This document shows, piece after piece, positions 54,444 through 64,000 of a DNA stretch of 64,000 nt. The translations under genes were made by a program, and so were the position numbers. Location: NCBI GenBank assembly GCA_020284085.1, contig JACEVL010000156.1:451501-515500 (forward strand), written 5' to 3'. The first letter of the stretch is position 1; every line of letters begins with the position of its first letter. The notes under the pieces were generated by a model that made no database searches, was not told the DNA's origin, and saw only the letters and a program-made list of their open reading frames with translations. The DNA is from Aporrectodea caliginosa. Its lineage: Eukaryota; Annelida; Clitellata; Crassiclitellata; Lumbricidae.

Positions 54444-54809
54444 GTGACCCCGAATGGAGTGGCCTTTGATCCTTCAAAGATCTATGATGTCGTTGAGTGG
54501 ACTGGTCAGCAGCGTTTGAAGGACGTACCTGGGCATTTAAAGGGTTATGCTCGTAGTGTAGTAGATTCGTTCCTAGCTTTTACCACTCCAGCGGCCCCTC
54601 CCTTTGTGCTTACCCTCTAGAGCGTTTGTGTGGGACAAAGCCTGTCAGGAGGTTTTTGACCACTTCAAAACAGTCCTGACGATCAAATTGATTCTAGCTT
54701 TGCCCATAAATGAGAAATGAGGATACTTATGTGCTGGACGGAGAGGTCTGTGACGTTGGGAGAGGAGCCATGTTGATCAGGCAATGAACGGAGAGGAACT
54801 TGTAAATAT
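54150..54809 (+). mobile_element. Ty3/gypsy RT fragment
   Basis: Frames give [15 protein letters not shown] then VYLDDTIIFG (catalytic YLDD box, ~54240-54270). KLKSSKCRLL follows, then a (CA)n(TA)n interruption (54390-54443), then TPNGVAFDPSKIYDVVEWTG and QQRLKDVPGHLKGYAR. Next come PFVLTL and a decayed FDHFKTVLT-like region. It has stops and shifts. It is interrupted at 54810 by a hAT-type element and resumes in RNase H at 55752. Confidence 0.82.
54390..54443 (+). repeat. (CA)n(TA)n microsatellite in gypsy RT
   Basis: CACACACA (about 19 units) then TATATATA (about 8 units), sitting between two RT segments that are contiguous in intact elements. Confidence 0.95.
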
Positions 54810-55751
54810 CAGAGATGGGCAGTAATTTAATTGGTGTAATTGAAATTACATAATTTGAATTACAATTGTAATTGGTAATTTGTAATTTGTTGCTCTGGAT
54901 CAATGTAATTTGTAATTTGTAATTGAATTACATTTTTTTCATGTAATTTGTAATTTCAAATAACATCTGTAAAATCAAATTACTTTGAACAAACTAGAAC
55001 CAGAGACTCCACAACCAGACCAGTTTTGAAAGCATCTTTACCTTATCTTGATCACCTTCACTAGGCCTATAGTATTTCTGGAATGAAAAATAGTAACACT
55101 GAACTCTGAATGCTTAACAAAATTGAAGTCATTGTCAGAAGTAGTAGCAACAATTTTGTCATCTGTCAGACCGAGATCATAATGTATTACATAGATGAGT
55201 TGCGCTACTCCATCACACGTGTGTGATCCAACAAAAGGTCTGCATGCTAAGGCAACTGAGCTTAGCTCAAATGCACATGCATTGATCCAGTGACAGGTTA
55301 CTCCCATGTAGGCCTAACTTCTGTGTTTAGTAGACCAGACATCTGCAATTAAAGATATTATTTACACAATTTAATTCTGCACTTTCTTCATCTGTGCTGG
55401 TACGCAAACTCATTATAGTTTTGAAAGCATGATTGTAAGGTCAAACAGATGCCGATTATCGGATAACCTGTTCGAACAGTTGCTACTTCTTAGAGAATAT
55501 TAAATAAACAGTTTCAAACACTCAAATATAAATGAACAGTGGAAACAAAGCATGTGTTTCCTGACTGAATTTCTTGATCCCAACTATGCATGTAATTTGT
55601 AATTTGATGTAATTGAAATTACGTAATTTGTAATTTGTAATTTCCCCAAAATTTCTAAAGTAATTTGTAATTTGTAATTCAATTACATTTTCCCAAGTAA
55701 TTTGTAATTTGTAATTCAATTACATTTCACTGTGTAATTTGCCCATCTCTG
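54810..55751. mobile_element. hAT-type element with (TAATTTG)n ends, 942 bp
   Basis: Tips CAGAGATGGGCAGTAATTT and, reversed, CAGAGATGGGCAAATTACA. Both subterminal zones (54820-54975, 55590-55740) are imperfect GTAATTTGTAATTTG arrays. It lies inside gypsy RNase H: ERN...|...VIAYGSRILS. Flanking TGTAA-containing octamers match only partly (TGTAAATA/TGTAATCG). The unique middle has no transposase motif. Confidence 0.85.
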
Positions 55752-56065
55752 CGTGTAATCGCTTATGGTAGCCGTATTTTGTCCACCACAGAACATAACT
55801 ATTGCGTTATCAGAAACGAGTTGCTAACGATCGGCTGTTTTACGAAATTGTACCGGCAGTACCATAATTATGTCACCAATTTATCCTACGAACCGACCAA
55901 ATTGTCTTACAGTGGTTGCAACGCACCCCCGGATCATTTTGGCCAGCAGAGACGATGGCTGGATCACATCGCTGAGTTTTATTTTAAGATTGTAAATTAT
56001 CACTGTCAGAAACATAGGAATCATGACGTTCTCTCTCGCAGTCCGTGTCGTCAGTGTTGTTGAGA
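55752..56065 (+). mobile_element. Ty3/gypsy RNase H fragment
   Basis: VIAYGSRILSTTEHNYCVIR, NELLTIGCFTKLYRQYHNYV, then DHFGQQRRWLDHIAEFYFKI and HDVLSRSPCRQC. This is the RNase H end of gypsy pol, usually reading ...ADALSRRPC. A few substitutions but the frame is mostly open. Confidence 0.85.
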
Positions 56066-56885
56066 AGTTTGGGATACCATGGTAGCAGTGACTAAGGAGC
56101 CGGTAGTAACCCCACTTATAAGTGCTGAGATTGGTTCGCAGGATTACACGATAAACACTCAAGGCGAAGATCCGGACCTATAAATAGTGCGACCTTAGTT
56201 AGGGTAAGGCGTTCAGGTCCAGGACTTGGCTTATATCCTGAAGGTATACTGGCATCAGAAGGACCGGTTATAGCCTACTAACGATGTAGACGCTCAATCA
56301 GTCCAAGCTGCAGCCTCACAAGAATTGAGCTAGAGTGATCCAACCTACTAGCAAGAAAGGCATGGTTAAGGATCACAGCAGCGCTATGAGACAGGGTGCG
56401 AAAAAGAACGGTAAGAGAACGTCGTTAAGCTCCTGCACGAGACAAGCACAAGAAGTGTAGGTGCAGGGTCTAGTCGGTATGTCTATGGCGCACAGGTTAA
56501 AATGAGCAATCGTAACTCGGCGCTCGAAACCTTTTGGAAGGTAGATAGGCGATAGTCTGTAGGCGGGTACCCCGGTTGATAAGTGGAAGAAGGTGCATCA
56601 CGGGTGGAAGTGATCTTGGCGGCCAACCTATCCAGAAACGTGTCGGAAACGAAGGGTGACGGAATCTGCGATCGTTGACCATCCAGTCGCGACGACTAAG
56701 TAGGTCGTTGAAGGTGGTCCGGGGCTTCTTCGGCTCTCCCTACAGGCGGCCAATGATGGCCTCCTAGTATCCTGCTCGTGTATCGATATAAAGAGTGCAT
56801 GTCGTCGAGCTTGACTTAGTCCATTTCAACGACCAAATCCTGGAATCCAGCAGTTCGGCTTGGCTTAGCAACTTGTCAAAGTGAA
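56066..56885. other. Probably decayed gypsy linker; no gene recognised
   Basis: Directly follows the RNase H end. VAVTKEPVVTPLISAEIGSQ can be read at ~56080-56140, after which frames are closed. Integrase motifs (HHCC, DDE) were not found. Confidence 0.4.
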
Positions 56886-56889
56886 CACA

Positions 56890-57330
56890 CATCTAACAAC
56901 TCGTGCCACAATTCTGGCGCGTTTACTGTATGCGTCCCCGGCCTAGTGGGGCCTGATGAGCTCGAGCGAAGTTGATCGTGTCGATGGGCTCATGAGACGG
57001 GTCAAGAGGGCTGGCTTCCTACCTCAGGACGCCCCGACCGCGACCCAAATGGCAGAAGCCGCTGACGTAGCCCTCTTCGCTGCTATCATCCGAGATAACA
57101 ACCATGTCTTCCGCAGGCTCTTTCGTACTCGGTCTGTTAGTAACTATAACCTACGCCCCAGGCCTCATCCCTTTGAACTTACTACTAAGAACAACAAGAT
57201 GTTCGTACCATGCATGCTTTTCAAAAACGTCTACTAGATGAAAAACTGCCTCTCTCAATAACTCATGTATTCTGTTGCGTTTTGTCGACAGTTCTGTGTT
57301 AAATAAACGAATATGATGACGACTTGGGAG
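56890..57330 (+). mobile_element. Jockey-like LINE C-terminus and 3' UTR
   Basis: Frame 56956-57237: DGLMRRVKRAGFLPQDAPTA, ADVALFAAIIRDNNHVFRRL, VSNYNLRPRPHPFEL, MFVPCMLFKNVY stop. It shares its layout with 25946 and 60669. AAATAAACGAATATGATGATG near 57300 is a plausible polyadenylation tail. Confidence 0.78.
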
Positions 57331-57339
57331 GCTGGCTAT

Positions 57340-58650
57340 ACGTCGTTATAACTCGTGATGATTGTCATTCAAGAAATTAGGGTGGAGCCGCCGTTTCTGT
57401 CTGATCACGGGCTCCTGCTTTTCTCCACTCCTCATCTACACGCGCAGCCAATCTATGCGATCAGGTCTATGCGAGATTGGCGCAACCTGGACCGTGAGGC
57501 CTTCAAAGCTGGCCTGTTGAATGGTTCACTCTGTCAATACCTATTGTCAAATGACAGGCCGTTCCTCTGAAGAACTGTTCTCCATCTATGAGTCGTCAAT
57601 GCGCGCCTTGATCGACAGTCTCCTCCTCATCAGAACAGTGAAGGCCTACCAAAGACCTCTCCGTGGTTTGATGGAGACTGTCGTGATCTTCGTCGGGAGG
57701 TCAGACGACTCAACCTACGCTTCCGGCGAAGGAGGACGGTGGCGCATGGATCAAGCGCATGCGGTATATGCACGCCCTGTTCAGAGAAAAGGAGGTGTGC
57801 TATTGGGAGAAGTTGATTTAACAGGACTCTAACAACCTTCGACGATTGTGGGTACCGATCGCCAGCATCCATCGAACCTTCATTTGCAGCTGCGGCTTGC
57901 CTGGCGTTCGACGCATTCCGCCGTTCGACTGATTTTCCATCCAACGGACTGCAGGATGTCTCAACTGAAGCCATTGTCCTCGGAGAACCTTCACCAGTTG
58001 TTGCTGTCCTCGCCATCAAAGTCGTGTGAGCTCAACCCTCTACCGCCAATTATCATGAAAGACTTTATAGATGACGGATGATCTTTTGCCGTTCTTGTTG
58101 TTGCTTTGTAAAAAAACTGCATTGGGGGATGGAGCGCTTCTTTCTACTCAGAAGCGGGCTATAGTTTTACCTTCGCTTAAGCGTAGTGGTCTTGATGTCA
58201 ACGACATGGGTAATTATGGACCTATTTTTAATCTATCTTTCTTGTCGAAGATAGTCGGTAAATACGTTCAAATACAGTTTGTTAGACACCTTGAAGCAAA
58301 CTTCCTTCTACCCAAACAACAGTCAGGGTTCAGGAAGTTTCATTCCACCGAGTCTGTCTTTACAAGTATCCTAGTCGACACGTATGCGGGTGTTGATCAG
58401 GGGCATGTAGCCCTGCTTGCCGTGTTTAACGTGGGTGCGGCCTTCGACACTGTCGGCCACGGCATTTTTTTAGAGCGCCTTGAAACGTCGTTCGTTGTTG
58501 TTGGCCGCCCTCTGTCTTAGTTGCTGTCTTTCTCGCTGGGCGTAGCCAGTCTGTGGCTTTTGTTCCACCTGGTCTGACTAGTCCGTGGTCTTCTTTGGTC
58601 TTCCTCGTGGTTCTATATTGGGGCCTTTACATCCTTTACACCGCTGACCT
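57340..58650 (+). mobile_element. L2/CR1-like LINE, endonuclease end to RT
   Basis: VEPPFLSDHGLLLFSTP has the endonuclease SDH box. MRDWRNLDREAFKAGLLNGS and ELFSIYESSMRALID follow, then LKRSGLDVNDMGNYGPIFNL, NFLLPKQQSGFRKFHSTESV and LAVFNVGAAFDTVGHGIFLE (motif A decayed). A minus-strand LINE piece interrupts at ~58655. Several frameshifts. Confidence 0.85.
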
Positions 58651-58654
58651 AATG

Positions 58655-58905
58655 ATGATGATGATGAAACCGACAATTTCTACCGCGCCGTAACACAGCA
58701 CATGCCGTTATAAGGGCGCTTTAACAAATCAAAAACGTCAGTCAGGATACGCTTTGGAGAAGAAGTAGGTCTCAAGACCTCACGTGAAAGCCTCAACTGA
58801 TACTGCGGAACGGATCGAAGATGGAAGGCTGTTTCAGCACCTTGGTCCCGCCACCGAGAAGGCTCGATCACATTGTCGTACATTCGTCATGTGTTCTGAA
58901 GGGAT
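58655..58905 (-). mobile_element. L2/CR1-like LINE C-terminus, nested
   Basis: On the minus strand: decayed FSVAGPR..NSLPSSIRSVPQ, LRLSREVLRPTSSPKRILTD, then a 3' UTR ending in (ATC)n (GATGATGATGATGATG on plus, 58652-58667). It interrupts the plus-strand LINE. Confidence 0.65.
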
Positions 58906-59640
58906 CAATGACATTGTACCTAAACCAGAATCTTTCTTCTGTGGGGTTAGGGCGCATCAATACGCTGATGACACCCTGTCACAAGTCCAGGGCCCAGGTT
59001 GAGAGGCTATCTCCCTCGTGGAGAAAATGCTTATGACATTGGAGGTGATTGGTGCGTGGATATCATCCAACCGTCTCCGGGTGAACCCCGAAAAGACGCA
59101 GTTCATCTGGATTGGAAGTCGCGAGCAGTTATCCAAAGTCGATCTATCCAATCTGCAGCACCGCTTTTCTGGCGTCTCTTTCTGTGCGGGATTTGGGTGT
59201 AACCATGGACCAGGAATTGATCCTTTCAGAACACATGACAAATGTACGTCGCATGTGCTTCTGCCATCTACATCAGATTCACTCGGTACGCTGCTTGCTA
59301 AAAAACTGAAACAACAAAGCTCGGGCAAATATCTAGCTTTATACGGGAGGAACTGCACTGACTGCTATACAAAGACGCATTGCGCTGAAGATCCTAATGC
59401 TTATGCGCAATTGTCTTGCAGGCCAAGCCCCTGTTTATCTGAAGGTGCTTTGTGTGCCGGTGTTAACCACACCAGGCCGTAGATTCATTCGCTCTGCCAC
59501 GCAAGGCGACCTGGGTATCCCTATGGCTTGAAACTTCCACGGTGCTCCAATGTAACGATGTCCTTGGCCTTTACCCATGTGGCATGCGTTCTTATCTAGC
59601 CATATATATGTCTACTTATGTAATAAAGTTGAATTTAACT
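58906..59640 (+). mobile_element. L2/CR1-like LINE, RT to 3' end
   Basis: HQYADDTLSQVQ (catalytic YADD) near 58960, VIGAWISSNRLRVNPEKTQF and IWIGSREQLSKVDLSNLQHR (59040-59160). SVRDLGVTMDQELILSEHMT follows in a shifted frame near 59190, then decayed ALKILMLMRNCL and VYLKVLCVPVL near 59440. Continues 57340-58650. Confidence 0.85.
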
Positions 59641-60350
59641 CTAAATAGGTATTTAATCAATGGTAATCAATGTACTTTACTTAATTAATTGATAAGTAGA
59701 CTACTTTCGACTTTAAGAGATAGGCTAAAGGTAGAATAAGTTGTGGTGATAGCCTAGATGGTTACGGACGATGGCATGGATCTTGATTACTGGTCAAATT
59801 CAATTTGGAAAATCATTGGAAGAAAGTCGTCTGCGGCACTTGCGCAGTGAGATGGACTGTTCAAGAGGCTGGCAACACTTAGCCGAACTTCGATGACGGC
59901 GGTGGCCTTTCGAATGATTAATGGCGGATCGTCTCCTGATCGGGTGAAATCAAGCTTCCGTTTCGACTAGACGGTAAGTTAGTTGTGCGACTATGGTGGT
60001 CGTTAAGATATCCTGTTGAACGGATATGACACTTGTGCGAGATAAATAAAGCGAACGATCCGATATTCACGATGGCGGTGGCTTAGTGTCGTCGAGAACT
60101 CTCACGAACTAAGCGGTTGAACTTTATTCCGAAAAGCGGAAGAGTCGTAGCAAGGAACTTTTGTTGTTCGAGTTAAACTGACTTTGCGAAGCGCTTGGTG
60201 GAGATTGTACGAGGAAAGGTCAAGGTAACGCTACACGATTCGAATCTACAAGCACCATGGACGTCAATGGACACGTTGGTTGCTGAACGCTTGACGGAAG
60301 AGGTGAGATATATCCAGGATCAATGCGTATCAACATGGGAGGTTAACTAG
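59641..60350. other. No gene recognised
   Basis: Non-coding. Two GATGGCGGTGGC words (~59893 and ~60072) are the only obvious internal similarity. Confidence 0.4.
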
Positions 60351-60353
60351 GAA

Positions 60354-61381
60354 TAAGTAAGTAAGTAAGTATATCCTTTATTGAGAAGCACTAGCAAACG
60401 CACAGCACTGTACATGGCAAGATTAATACATTCAAACAAATAAAAAAATTATATATGCAACCAATGAATTGAATTAGAGGCTTTATTGTACATCAGAGGA
60501 ACACAGAGGAAGAAGAGCTAGGGCTAGTCATAGGGGAAAATGAAGGGTTTAAATAGCCAGATCTAGAGAATACGTAGTTTATTTGTATAGTATCCGGGCA
60601 AGGAAGCATTTCTGAGACAGGTTGTCAAGCATGAGAAGCTCACGGTTATGGGACCGTGGCCGCAGGGATTAGCGCGATTGTTTGATCGGCGGTAACAATT
60701 TATGCAATACATGACAAGGATTGTGCAGAATACAGGCAAAGAGTCTAGTATCCGCATTGCTGCAGAGTCTCAAATGAGAGAGAAGATAAGGGTAGTACCT
60801 CTGGCGTACCAACTTTCGGATAATTCCCTCAAGGGCCTCCCGTTCCTGCACTCTCGCAAAGCCCCACCACACAGGCGAACAATACAGCATCGTACCAACC
60901 GTAGTGGCACGAACTACACCAAATAATCTGTCCCCCGAGAGCCCATGCGACCTCAGGATCCGAAGTGCATAAAAGGACTGCCTAGCTTTTATGGTCAAAC
61001 GTTTAATGTGACTGTAGAACCCAAATTTCGCTGAAAGATCAACTCCCAGAATATTTAGAGTTTGCACTCTTGCAATACCTTTTAGAGGAGGGGGAACATA
61101 CCGATGGTACCCCAGGGACGCGTGAAAATTATCTTACAGGACTTGCTTGAGTTAAGCTTGACGTTCCAACTCTGTGCCCATACACTAATGTGCTCAAGCT
61201 CAATCTCAGTTGTAGTGATACCTGATGCGGGGACAGCGAGATAGCAATCATCTGCATATTGTAACGGTCGCTGGGGGCTTACCAGGATGACCAACCCCGG
61301 CACCGATAGGTTCAAATCTTCTAGCCGCGTGCGATCCACTCTAGCTGACCGCAAGAGATTTGAAAACAGATTCAATTCTTT
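60354..61381 (-). mobile_element. Jockey-like LINE, RT palm to 3' end
   Basis: On the minus strand: LNLFSNLLRSARVDRTRLED, LQYADDCYLAVPASGITTTE (catalytic YADD), HISVWAQSWNVKLNSSKSCK, a frame change, then LNILGVDLSAKFGFYSHIKR. FYALRILRSHGLSGDRLFGV, LYCSPVWWGFA and HVLHKLLPPIKQSR follow (60669-61067). The 3' UTR ends in (ACTT)n at 60356-60377, with AATAAAGG just before it. 5'-truncated. Confidence 0.85.
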
Positions 61382-61419
61382 ATTAATTAATCAAACGTAA
61401 ACTTCGATCTTCTCGATCG

Positions 61420-62066
61420 TGTGATCACTATACCTTGTCCTGTTCGTCAGTTCTGCGGTTCGCTTCGTGCTGCACGCACAGGTAAGTTCTCAGTCTAGCG
61501 AATGAATTCAGCGTTCCTCTGACGACTGACGCAGACTAGCGAATTAGAGTCGAACTAACTGTCAACTGGCGAACGACGAACAAACTGATTGTCTTAAAGT
61601 GCGACGATCTGATTGTCTGTCGACGAACTGAAACTTGACTGTCCGACGAACGACGATTCTTTCTTCCGACGACGACTTCTGACGACGACTCTCGACGACG
61701 ACGACGACTTCTGAAGACGACGACTTCTGACGACGACGACTGCGCTCCTTTTCGACGACCGTTCTCGTTCTCGTACTCGTTCTGAAGACTGATCTGCTTC
61801 TCGGCTTATATAGCTAGCACCGAGTCAGGTAGTGAAGAGTGTCAAACGAATCAAGCGAGTCAGGGAGTCAAGCGAGTGCAGGGAGTCAAGCGTGTCAACG
61901 AATCAAAGGGAGAGGATTCAACCGAAAGAGTCGAGGGAGTCAAAGGGAGTCAACGCATGGAATCAGAGGGGTGTAAACCAAACCAAGTGGTGAATCATCT
62001 TAAAAGGAATTAGATGATTAGCGAAATCAACGAAAAGGAATTAGGCTGGATGGCAAAACCGTCACA
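61420..62066 (-). mobile_element. 3' LTR of a Ty3/gypsy element
   Basis: On the minus strand it would begin TGTGACGGTTTTGCC at 62066 and end ...GTGATCACA near 61420. That gives TGTGA...TCACA borders of ~647 bp. A purine-rich tract (GGGGGTTTGGTTTTCTTT) lies just upstream at ~62079-62097. A TATA box is at 61804-61814. GACGACGACTTCTGAC repeats (61630-61770) fall in the presumed R/U5. The 5' LTR is outside the window, so borders are tentative. Confidence 0.6.
61804..61815 (-). promoter_or_regulatory. TATA box of the LTR
   Basis: CTATATAAGCCGAG on the minus strand, about 250 bp into the LTR; a typical TATA position and sequence. Confidence 0.5.
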
Positions 62067-62239
62067 TATCCTGGCCACCACGAAAGAAAACCAAACCCCC
62101 ATTTTGGGCCGATCGTTCTATCAGAACATCGATTCGAACTAGTCGAGCACGATTACATCGGATTCATCTGGATCGTCTACAGGCTGTTCTCCGCCCCAGA
62201 AGACAGCACTCCAAGCGGCAACCATGGCAAGCGACTGTG

Positions 62240-62525
62240 TGAGAGTCAGCGCGAGTCTGTGTGCCTCCATGCAAATGCGAGTCAAAGCGAGTCAATACGA
62301 GTCAAGCGCACCAAAATCAATGCGAGTCAATGCGTACCCATGCACATGCCAGTGAAGTCGAGTCAATGCGAGTCACATGCGAGTCATTGCGAGTCGTTGC
62401 ACGTCAATGCTCACCAAAGCAAATGCAAATCAAAGCGAGTCAAATCGTCCAACTGCGAATCACTACAAGTTAATGTGCAACAAAGCAAAAGCAAGTCAAG
62501 TAGAGTCTAATGCGAGTCAATGCAC
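62240..62525 (+). repeat. Degenerate GCGAGTCAATG repeat
   Basis: Runs of AATGCGAGTCAA, AGCGAGTCA and CATGCGAGTCA between the gypsy integrase stop and the polypurine tract. A weaker GAGTCAAGCGAGT run lies at 61850-61960 in the LTR. Confidence 0.85.
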
Positions 62526-62527
62526 AT

Positions 62528-63690
62528 CTAATCACAAAAACGAGCTGGCCGACGAACTTCACGTCGGGGTTGGTCATGTAGCGGGATCGCCGTGGCATCT
62601 TCAGGGGCCAGTCTCTCATCCTCATCCGCACGGGGCTCATGCCATTCCCAATCTCCTCTAGATCGCTCATAACAAGGGCGCAATTTATCAATATGAGCCA
62701 CAAAAGGCTTTGCTTTCTGCGTCCGCTGTAGGAGATAATTAACAGGTCCGCATGCTTTCTGAATCATAAAAGGATCCGTGAAATATAGTTGCCACTTGGA
62801 ACTGCGCTGCTGGTACTTTCTGGGCGTGAAATACCATACCCAATCGCCATCTGCAAATCGTGTAGGCCGTACTCGCAAGTCGTATCGACGCTTGCGTCGT
62901 TCAGCCGCGGCCCTAAGATTTTCGCGCACCAAGCGATATGCTTCCTGCATCCTCTCTTCAAGTCCCATCGTGTAGGCGGCGTAAGTTAGCTGGGTTTCCC
63001 GTTGTTCTGCCGGCTGTCCATAAACTATGTCCAACGGAGCTCGATATTCTTTCCAAAAAATAACATAGTTCGGAGTGAACCAACTTATCAGCATGAAAAC
63101 CATCAGCAGTGCAATCACCATACCAACATATGCAAGTTTATTCAACTTAACCTCACTTTCATTCACAGGCTTCTGTTTATCCCGGGAGGAATACTTGGTT
63201 GTCAAGTCCTCAAGCCCTGCCAATGAAGCTTTGCTTTTCTCACTAAGCTGTCCATTACTAGCCCACCGGGCGACAACGTCACCTTTGCAATCTCTCCCCG
63301 TGGTCTCTTTCTTTACTTCCTGTGATACATCTTCCCTGAGATCATTTATCATTCCTTCCACGACCGGATCGCATCGCGGAATCCCCTCCTGACAATCCAC
63401 CATCCCTTCCTCAGCAACCTCCATGGGATGCAATCCCTTAATCAGTTGGTCTCTACGCAGCCGGACCGGCTGTTTCCCTAACTTTACTACTCGGACCCGC
63501 TCGCTACTGGCACCGTCTCTAACATGTGCCCCGGGATAAAGCTTAGAAGTCTCAGTCATCCAAGCGGGCGCAGTGACTGACAGATTTCCATATAACGTCT
63601 TGGACTGTGACCGGGGAGATACAACCACCTCCTCAGCAACCACCACCCGCCTGCACCAGGAAGATCCGTTTCCCCTAACTAACGGAATGC
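62528..63690 (-). pseudogene. Gypsy pol, collapsed: protease-RT linker fused to integrase C-terminus
   Basis: An open frame of 372 codons (63646-62528). The N-terminal part reads VVVAEEVVVSPRSQSKTLYG, then TAPAWMTETSKLYPGAHV, the linker after a gypsy protease. A Lys/Glu-rich segment follows, then NKLAYVGMVIALLMVFMLIS, WFTPNYVIFWKEYRAPLD (integrase core end, usually TGxTPNY.MFG.E). The C-terminus has RRKRRYDLRVRPTRFADGDW, VWYFTPRKYQQRSSKW and CGPVNYLLQRTQKAKPFVAH, then IDKLRPCY (GPY/F-type module). RT, RNase H and most of the integrase core are absent. Confidence 0.85.
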
Positions 63691-64000
63691 GTTTCCGCCC
63701 GACAAAGAGTGCCCCGGTGCCAAAACCAATGCGACAGCGGTGCTCCTTTCAGCCATTCCATGCCAAGCATTGGCTCAAAGACCAGGTCGGAAACAAGAAA
63801 TTGTGTGCTGAGATCAAAACCACGCCAAAAACCCAATGGAACAGTCAACTCACCAAGAACCCTAATTTCAGTGCGATTAGCAGCCAATAGGACATGACCA
63901 GAGGTTATTATACTAACTTTGGAGCCAGTATCAGTGAGACACATCCGCGATCGTCCGTTGATCGTAGCTCGAAAGTAAACGGCGTTATCAGTGAGGATCA
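63675..64000 (-). pseudogene. Gypsy aspartic protease (partial, open at the window edge)
   Basis: On the minus strand: AVYFRATINGRSRMCLTDTG with the catalytic DTG, then SKVSIITSGHVLLAANRTEI, RVLGELTVPLGF and FLVSDLVFEPMLGMEWLKG (flap and hydrophobic strands of a retropepsin). It stops at 63675. The next frame overlaps by a one-base shift near 63690. Gag lies beyond the window. Confidence 0.85.

Noticed and set aside
63110..63170. Hydrophobic segment MVIALLMVFMLISW as a membrane protein
   Set aside because: It sits in a gypsy integrase fusion created by deletion; the neighbouring motifs are integrase.

Overview
This is repeat-dense animal (metazoan) nuclear DNA, most likely from an aquatic invertebrate. 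It holds L2/CR1-like, RTE-like and Jockey-like LINEs, Ty3/gypsy retroelements, Merlin, hAT-type, Tc1/mariner-type and TTAA-target DNA transposons, tRNA-derived SINE heads and many microsatellites. No operons, Shine-Dalgarno sites, rRNA or CRISPR were seen. The palindromic octamer TAGGCCTA occurs about 26 times where about one is expected. Species assignment is not possible by eye. All calls come from reading motifs and terminal repeats; none comes from a database search.

Host genes: only one stretch looks like a host gene, a first coding exon at about 36427-36763 (signal peptide, cysteine-containing secreted domain, GTGAGT splice donor). Almost everything else is mobile or simple repeat.

Layout: 0.9-3.4 kb, LINE remnants and a ~155-bp satellite. 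3.9 kb, an 80-bp Merlin-like micro-element. 4.3-4.9 kb, a deleted mariner-type element. 6.5-7.6 kb, a TIR element of unknown class. 9.1-11.7 kb, an internally deleted RTE-like LINE (minus). 11.8-13.4 kb, a broken transposase-like gene cut off by a hAT element (13.4-14.6). 17.4-21.8 kb, a stack of insertions five levels deep. 22-26 kb, LINE fragments, a ~160-bp tandem repeat and a hAT-like element holding a Merlin-type array. 26.7-27.7 kb, compound microsatellites and half a mariner-type transposase. 28.2-32.0 kb, two hAT elements, one carrying two nested MITEs. 32.06-32.48 kb, a palindrome encoding a THAP zinc finger from both ends. 32.6-34.5 kb, a LINE (minus).

36.95-40.99 kb is a ~4.0 kb Merlin transposon with 28-bp perfect TIRs and an 8-bp target duplication. 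Its transposase carries D, D and E but is split by a Merlin MITE. It also holds a hAT-like element inserted into an older copy of itself, and a second Merlin MITE. A third Merlin MITE lies at 46.19-46.69 kb. These MITEs have different terminal repeats but share one ordered internal array of 36-38-bp units. This is the most unusual system in the window.

41.3-44.2 kb, a LINE split by a hAT element. 47.3-50.7 kb, inverted CCGCTATTCC arrays flanking ~0.9 kb of TATG/TACA repeat, a 1.29-kb foldback palindrome and an LTR-like promoter unit. 51.6-53.2 kb, a LINE whose reverse-transcriptase sequence was amplified into eight 151-bp tandem copies. 54.1-56.1 kb, a gypsy RT/RNase H remnant split by a hAT element. 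56.9-61.4 kb, more LINEs. 61.4-64.0 kb, the 3' half of a gypsy element (minus) whose pol has collapsed into a protease fragment and an open 372-codon frame.
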